A stretch of 18,081 nucleotides of DNA, taken from positions 1 to 18,081 of the forward strand of contig CAZKHU010000061.1 in the NCBI GenBank assembly GCA_964552725.1, given 5' to 3'. Both the position numbers and the translations under genes were made by a program. Below the pieces are notes generated by a model, which saw nothing but the letters and a program-made list of their open reading frames with translations, did not search any database and was not told where the DNA came from. Shown here one piece after another: positions 14,730-18,081 of the stretch (positions within the stretch are counted from its first letter, which is position 1; the number at the start of each line of letters is the position of its first letter). The DNA comes from DYTH01 sp964552725. GTDB taxonomy: Bacteria > Desulfobacterota > Syntrophia > Syntrophales > UBA5619.

Positions 14730-15761
14730 TTATTTGGAACTTCCTTCGGCGTTTTCCGTCCTGGCCTTGATGCCGAGTTTATCGAGCAGTTCGGCCTCGA
14801 TTTTTTTCATCAAATCAGCGTTTTCCTTCAGGAAAATGCGCGTGTTGTCCCGTCCCTGACCGAGTCTGTCTCCCTTGTAGGAGTACCAGGCGCCGCTTTT
14901 TTCGATGATTCCCTTGTCGCTCGCCATATCGATCAAGTCGCCCTCCTTCGAGATTCCTTCCCCGAAGATGATGTCAAATTCCGTTTCCCGGAACGGGGGG
15001 GCAACCTTGTTTTTTACCACCTTCACGCGGGTGCGGAAGCCGATGACATCCTGTCCTGATTTGAGCGCGGTCACCTTTCTGATGTCGAGGCGCATGGTGG
15101 AGTAGAATTTGAGCGCATTGCCGCCGGTCGTCGTTTCCGGGTTGCCGAAGAAGACGCCGATCTTCATCCGGAGCTGATTGATGAAAATTACCGTTGTTTT
15201 TGACTTGCTGATGCTGCCGGTCAATTTCCTCAGCGCCTGCGACATCAACCGCGCCTGGAGACCCATCTGGGCGTCGCCCATTTCCCCTTCGATCTCCGCC
15301 TTCGGAACCAGCGCGGCGACTGAATCGACCACCAGAATATCGAGCGCCCCGCTGCGCACGAGGGTCTCGCAGATTTCCAGCGCCTGTTCCCCGGTGTCGG
15401 GCTGGGAGATCAGAAGATCGTCGGTATTGACCCCGATTTTGCGTGCATAGACGACGTCGAGGGCGTGTTCGGCGTCAATGAACGCCGCCAGTCCTCCCAG
15501 TTTTTGCGCCTCGGCGATGATATGCAGCGAGAGGGTTGTCTTTCCGCCTGATTCGGGGCCGAAGATTTCGATGATCCTGCCCCGGGGGACGCCTCCCGTG
15601 CCGAGGGCGATATCGAGGCTGATCGAGCCCGTCGAGATGGCGGGGATGTCGGAGATCACCTCGCTGTCCCCCAGTCGCATGATCGCCCCTTTGCCAAACT
15701 GTTTTTCAATCTGCGAGATTGCCAGATCAACCGCCCGTGCCCGTTCCGTATCCGCTGCCAT
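14730..15761 (-). CDS. recA: Recombinase RecA
   Basis: This is a 343-residue strand-exchange protein and SOS coprotease. Walker A GPESGGKTT is at 68-76; ILVVDSVAALVPKAEIEGEMGD holds Walker B and the L1 region; INQLRMKIGVFFGNPETTTGGNALKFY is the L2/core signature. The open frame reaches 15800, but the ATG at 15761 is 5 bases from GGAGG and gives the standard start (MAADTERARAVDLAISQIEKQFGKG). recX follows at once and thpR precedes it. A gap of about 100 bases separates it from thpR. I saw no E. coli-type (CTGT-N8-ACAG) or Bacillus-type (GAAC-N4-GTTC) LexA box there, and no clear promoter beyond AT-rich hexamers, so its SOS control is not evident from sequence. Confidence 0.98.
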   Translation of the reverse strand: MAADTERARAVDLAISQIEKQFGKGAIMRLGDSEVISDIPAISTGSISLDIALGTGGVPRGRIIEIFGPESGGKTTLSLHIIAEAQKLGGLAAFIDAEHALDVVYARKIGVNTDDLLISQPDTGEQALEICETLVRSGALDILVVDSVAALVPKAEIEGEMGDAQMGLQARLMSQALRKLTGSISKSKTTVIFINQLRMKIGVFFGNPETTTGGNALKFYSTMRLDIRKVTALKSGQDVIGFRTRVKVVKNKVAPPFRETEFDIIFGEGISKEGDLIDMASDKGIIEKSGAWYSYKGDRLGQGRDNTRIFLKENADLMKKIEAELLDKLGIKARTENAEGSSK

Positions 15762-15858
15762 AGACGCCTCCTTTTTTTCCCTTATCAATTTAGCTCCCAC
15801 TTATTGCTTCTCCATTTATAAAAGTTATCCCTCGCCGATTATCCCGGCAGTTGCAACA

Positions 15859-16230
15859 TCAACCGATAGCGCGTTCTTTCGCGCTCATGGCGAACTGGCA
15901 TGCGCCAAGCCTTGTGTAAACGGCTCCGCGGGGGGTCAGTTCGCTCCTGAAAAGGCAGAGTTCGGAGGCGGTGAACTGTCCCGTCCCGTAAGCCCCGGTT
16001 TTTGCGAATTCCCTGAAAAGCATCCCCGGTTCCGACAGATTTTTTATCCGCGCCAGGGTCAGATGCGGCAAAAAGGGGCGTTTCTCCCCAGGGAACCCTC
16101 TGCCGGCAAGCTCTTCTTCGAGCCTTCCCTGGAAGGCTGTCAGCCGTTCCTGAAAGATCACGATTTCCTGGATGATGCCGTCCGGCGGAGCGATCGCCAG
16201 GAAAAGGCGAACTGCCCCGTCATCCCGCAT
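15859..16230 (-). CDS. thpR: Shortened RNA 2',3'-cyclic phosphodiesterase (ThpR/LigT-like), probably inactive
   Basis: This 123-residue protein begins VRLFLAIAPPDGIIQEI, the usual ThpR start, but then passes directly to FQERLTAFQGRLEEEL and RPFLPHLTLARIKN, which belong to the second half of the family. Family members are usually about 175-190 residues and carry two HxTx motifs that form the active site. Here only the second (HLTL, 56-59) remains, and the segment with the first is missing. cinA overlaps the start by 11 bases, so no missing exon-like part or frameshift can be hidden upstream; the loss looks like an in-frame internal deletion. GGGGAG lies about 8 bases before the ATG. It may be a non-functional relic still translated within the operon, or a divergent half-domain protein. 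Confidence 0.82.
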   Translation of the reverse strand: MRDDGAVRLFLAIAPPDGIIQEIVIFQERLTAFQGRLEEELAGRGFPGEKRPFLPHLTLARIKNLSEPGMLFREFAKTGAYGTGQFTASELCLFRSELTPRGAVYTRLGACQFAMSAKERAIG

Positions 16231-17479
16231 TGCGCAACTCCCCGGTCAGATATCGCCAGAGCATCAGCAGGGCGGATTCGGAGGCGATGGTTCTGTTGCG
16301 CCTTCTGTCCCAGCGGAAGGCGTAATGGCGGCAAAAGGTCTTGCTGCCGGTTGCCAGGGCGATAAACGTTGTGCCGACCGGCTTTTCCGCCGTGCCGCCG
16401 TCAGGGCCGGCAATGCCCGTGACGGCCAGTCCCAGATCGGTTTCCGCCGACCGGCGGATTCCCTCCGCCATCAAACGCGCCGTTTCCTCGCTTACCGCGC
16501 CGTGGGCGGCAATCGCCGCCGCTGGAACCCCCAACAGGGCGACTTTGGACTCATTACTGTAGGAAACTGCGCCGCGTTCGAAAAATGCCGAGCTCCCCGG
16601 GATGTCGGTCAGCCGATTCGCAATCATCCCCCCGGTGCACGATTCTGCCGTGGAGAGGGTGAGTTTCTTCTCCGTCATGATCTTTGCGATGTTGCCGGGG
16701 AGAGACTCCTCGCCCCGCGCGAAGATGTAATTTCCCAGTCTCGTCTCGATCGTTTTGCACGCCGCCGCGAGTTTTGTCTCTGCCGCTTCGGCCGCTGATT
16801 CCCGCGCCGTTAAAACGAGCTGGTTTTCCGGAAAATTCGGATAAAACCCGACGCCGATTCCCGCTTCGGCGAGTCGGTCGCCGGCGATCGCTTCATCGAC
16901 AGCCGATTCGGCAATCCCGGTGAGCCGGAAGATGCTTGTCCTTACATGGAGAGCCGAATCGGGGAATTCCTCCCGGAAGAGGGGAATTACCCCTTCGAAG
17001 AGCATCTTGCGGGCTTCGTGGGGAACGCCGGGAATGACGGCGATGATCTTTCCTTCCTGATAAAGGGCAAAGCCGGCCGCTGTTCCGGAGGGGTTGGCGA
17101 TAATTCTTGCCCCCGCCGGGAAGACCGCCTGCTTGGCGTTGTTTTGCGTCCAGTGCAGGCCCCGGTTTTCAAAAATGCCCCGGACATGGGCAAGAACTGC
17201 CTCATCGGTGTACAATTCCAGACCAAATGACCTGGCGATCGCGGCGGTGGTAATGTCGTCGGCCGTCGGTCCCAGGCCGCCGGTAACGATCAGCCCGTCG
17301 ACATGGGAAAGCATGTAGGCAAGCGCGTCATGAATTGCGTCGTTATCGTCTCCGACCGACATCATCCGCGCCAGTGTCCAGCCCTGAAGCTGCATTGCCC
17401 GGGCGATCATCGCGGAGTTCGTGTCCTGGATCTTTCCGCTCGTCAATTCGTTGCCGATTGTCAGTATGCCGACCTTCAT
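16220..17479 (-). CDS. cinA: CinA: nucleotide pyrophosphatase / NMN deamidase family protein
   Basis: This 419-residue two-domain protein has the family's standard length. The N-terminal MoeA/MogA-like (COG1058) domain has the signatures ILTIGNELTSGKIQDTNS and VTGGLGPTADDITTAA (about 66-80). The C-terminal PncC-type amidase has STAESCTGGMIANRLTDIPGSS (about 276-297) and VTGIAGPDGGTAEKPVG. The family recycles pyridine nucleotide by-products (NMN deamidation; ADP-ribose pyrophosphatase), and the gene is often near recA. AGGAGA lies 8 bases from the ATG. It starts 12 bases after pgpA and overlaps thpR by 11 bases, so it belongs to one transcription unit with them. Confidence 0.95.
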   Translation of the reverse strand: MKVGILTIGNELTSGKIQDTNSAMIARAMQLQGWTLARMMSVGDDNDAIHDALAYMLSHVDGLIVTGGLGPTADDITTAAIARSFGLELYTDEAVLAHVRGIFENRGLHWTQNNAKQAVFPAGARIIANPSGTAAGFALYQEGKIIAVIPGVPHEARKMLFEGVIPLFREEFPDSALHVRTSIFRLTGIAESAVDEAIAGDRLAEAGIGVGFYPNFPENQLVLTARESAAEAAETKLAAACKTIETRLGNYIFARGEESLPGNIAKIMTEKKLTLSTAESCTGGMIANRLTDIPGSSAFFERGAVSYSNESKVALLGVPAAAIAAHGAVSEETARLMAEGIRRSAETDLGLAVTGIAGPDGGTAEKPVGTTFIALATGSKTFCRHYAFRWDRRRNRTIASESALLMLWRYLTGELRNAG

Positions 17480-17491
17480 AAATTGTCTCTC

Positions 17492-17995
17492 CTAAAACCC
17501 GAACCGGTAAATCAGAAGCTGGAGAACGATATTTCCATAAAACCCCGCCGCGAGGTCATCAGCCACTATTCCGCAGCCGCCGGGGAGTTTTTCCTGAAAA
17601 AAGCGTGCGGGAAACGGCTTGGTTATATCGAACAGCCGAAACAGGATGAAGCCGGCAGTCAGATGAAGCCAGGTCGGCGCAACGAGAAACAATGTCCACT
17701 GGAGACCGGCTATCTCATCGATTACGATGCACTGGGCATCCTTTTGGCCCAGGAGCCTCTCCGCCTCGTCCGCGACATACCAGGCAAGAAAGCAGAATGC
17801 GAGAATGGTAATCATCCACAGCGGCCACGACAGGGACGCAAAAACCAGATACAGGGGAATCCCGACAAGCGTTCCGAACGTTCCCGGCATGAAGGGCGCA
17901 AGTCCGCTGCCCAAACCGGTTGCCAATATCTTGATTAATTTTTCGTTCAGGTTCCCGCTCCGCTTTACTCTTGAAGTAATTGCAAAACTCCCCAT
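17492..17995 (-). CDS. pgpA: Phosphatidylglycerophosphatase A
   Basis: PgpA dephosphorylates phosphatidylglycerophosphate to phosphatidylglycerol in the inner membrane. From ATG 17995 the product is 167 residues. It has the family motifs GSGLAPFMPGTFGTLVG near the N-terminus, VIDEIAGLQ in the middle, and the signature FDITKPFPARFFQEKLPGGCGIVADDLAAG near the C-terminus, with three or four hydrophobic helices. The start is uncertain: the frame is open to 18055, but that extension runs through a REP-like repeat and is unlikely to be coding. A CTG at 17960, preceded by GCGGAG, is another possibility closer to the conserved part. It is the first gene seen of the pgpA-cinA-thpR-recA-recX-alaS series. 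Confidence 0.9.
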   Translation of the reverse strand: MGSFAITSRVKRSGNLNEKLIKILATGLGSGLAPFMPGTFGTLVGIPLYLVFASLSWPLWMITILAFCFLAWYVADEAERLLGQKDAQCIVIDEIAGLQWTLFLVAPTWLHLTAGFILFRLFDITKPFPARFFQEKLPGGCGIVADDLAAGFYGNIVLQLLIYRFGF

Positions 17996-18001
17996 TCTTG
18001 T

Positions 18002-18030
18002 CATTCCCGCAACGATTCTGAGCGGGAATC
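18002..18030. repeat. REP-like palindromic element
   Basis: ATTCCCGC (18003-18010) and GCGGGAAT (18022-18029) form a perfect 8-bp stem with an 11-base loop, preceded by GTC and followed by CTGG. This is the usual shape of dispersed GTCATTCCCGC... intergenic repeats in proteobacterial genomes. It sits at the 5' edge of pgpA. The remaining bases to 18081 hold nothing recognised. Confidence 0.6.
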
Positions 18031-18081
18031 TGGTTCTAACTGCTTGAAAAACCATATTCCCGATAGAAACATTATGAACAT

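Noticed and set aside
15762..15858. LexA/SOS box before recA
   Set aside because: No CTGT-N8-ACAG or GAAC-N4-GTTC match was found. An 8-base palindrome GTTGCAAC is present but too short to call, and LexA sites vary in this lineage.
17996..18055. N-terminal extension of pgpA to the ATG at 18055
   Set aside because: The extra codons read through the REP-like palindrome and match nothing in PgpA; the conserved region begins about 14-20 residues after the chosen start.

Overview
The window looks like a chromosomal segment of an anaerobic, selenocysteine-using bacterium. The run pgpA-cinA-thpR-recA-recX-alaS on the minus strand, the NtrC-type regulator, the multi-Fe-S formate dehydrogenase and the heme-motif sensor kinase are typical of the former Deltaproteobacteria (Desulfobacterota, for example Syntrophales). 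That placement is inference from gene content, not from a database comparison.

Region 1 (1-8000) is a formate-oxidation locus with its own regulation. A sigma-54-dependent response regulator (258-1733, +) converges on a two-gene minus-strand operon. This operon encodes a Tat-exported selenocysteine formate dehydrogenase catalytic subunit (2557-5649) and its four-cluster iron-sulfur subunit (1767-2555). A textbook -24/-12 promoter (5747-5762) lies upstream of it. Next, also on the minus strand, is a membrane histidine kinase whose extracytoplasmic domain carries two c-type heme attachment motifs (6048-7640). The simplest reading is a redox-sensing two-component circuit that switches on periplasmic formate oxidation through sigma-54. 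Behind the kinase lies the 3' stump of a different histidine kinase on the plus strand (7771-7956).

Region 2 (8068-9200) is selD, selenophosphate synthetase, which supplies selenium for the dehydrogenase. It is itself a selenoprotein: an in-frame UGA sits at the catalytic position, and the true start is well upstream of the uninterrupted reading frame. Both UGA codons are followed by compact hairpins with three-base loops.

Region 3 (9296-11405, +) holds an unrecognised small lipoprotein, the lytic transglycosylase MltA (with a promoter so close that the mRNA may be leaderless), and a possible 39-residue protein.

Region 4 (11616-17995, -) is a housekeeping cluster: PgpA, CinA, a shortened ThpR, RecA, RecX and AlaS, mostly overlapping or nearly so. 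The ThpR copy lacks the first of its two catalytic HxT motifs. REP-like elements sharing the core CATTCCCGCA occur in three intergenic places. No CRISPR array, rRNA, tRNA, transposase or prophage gene was seen.
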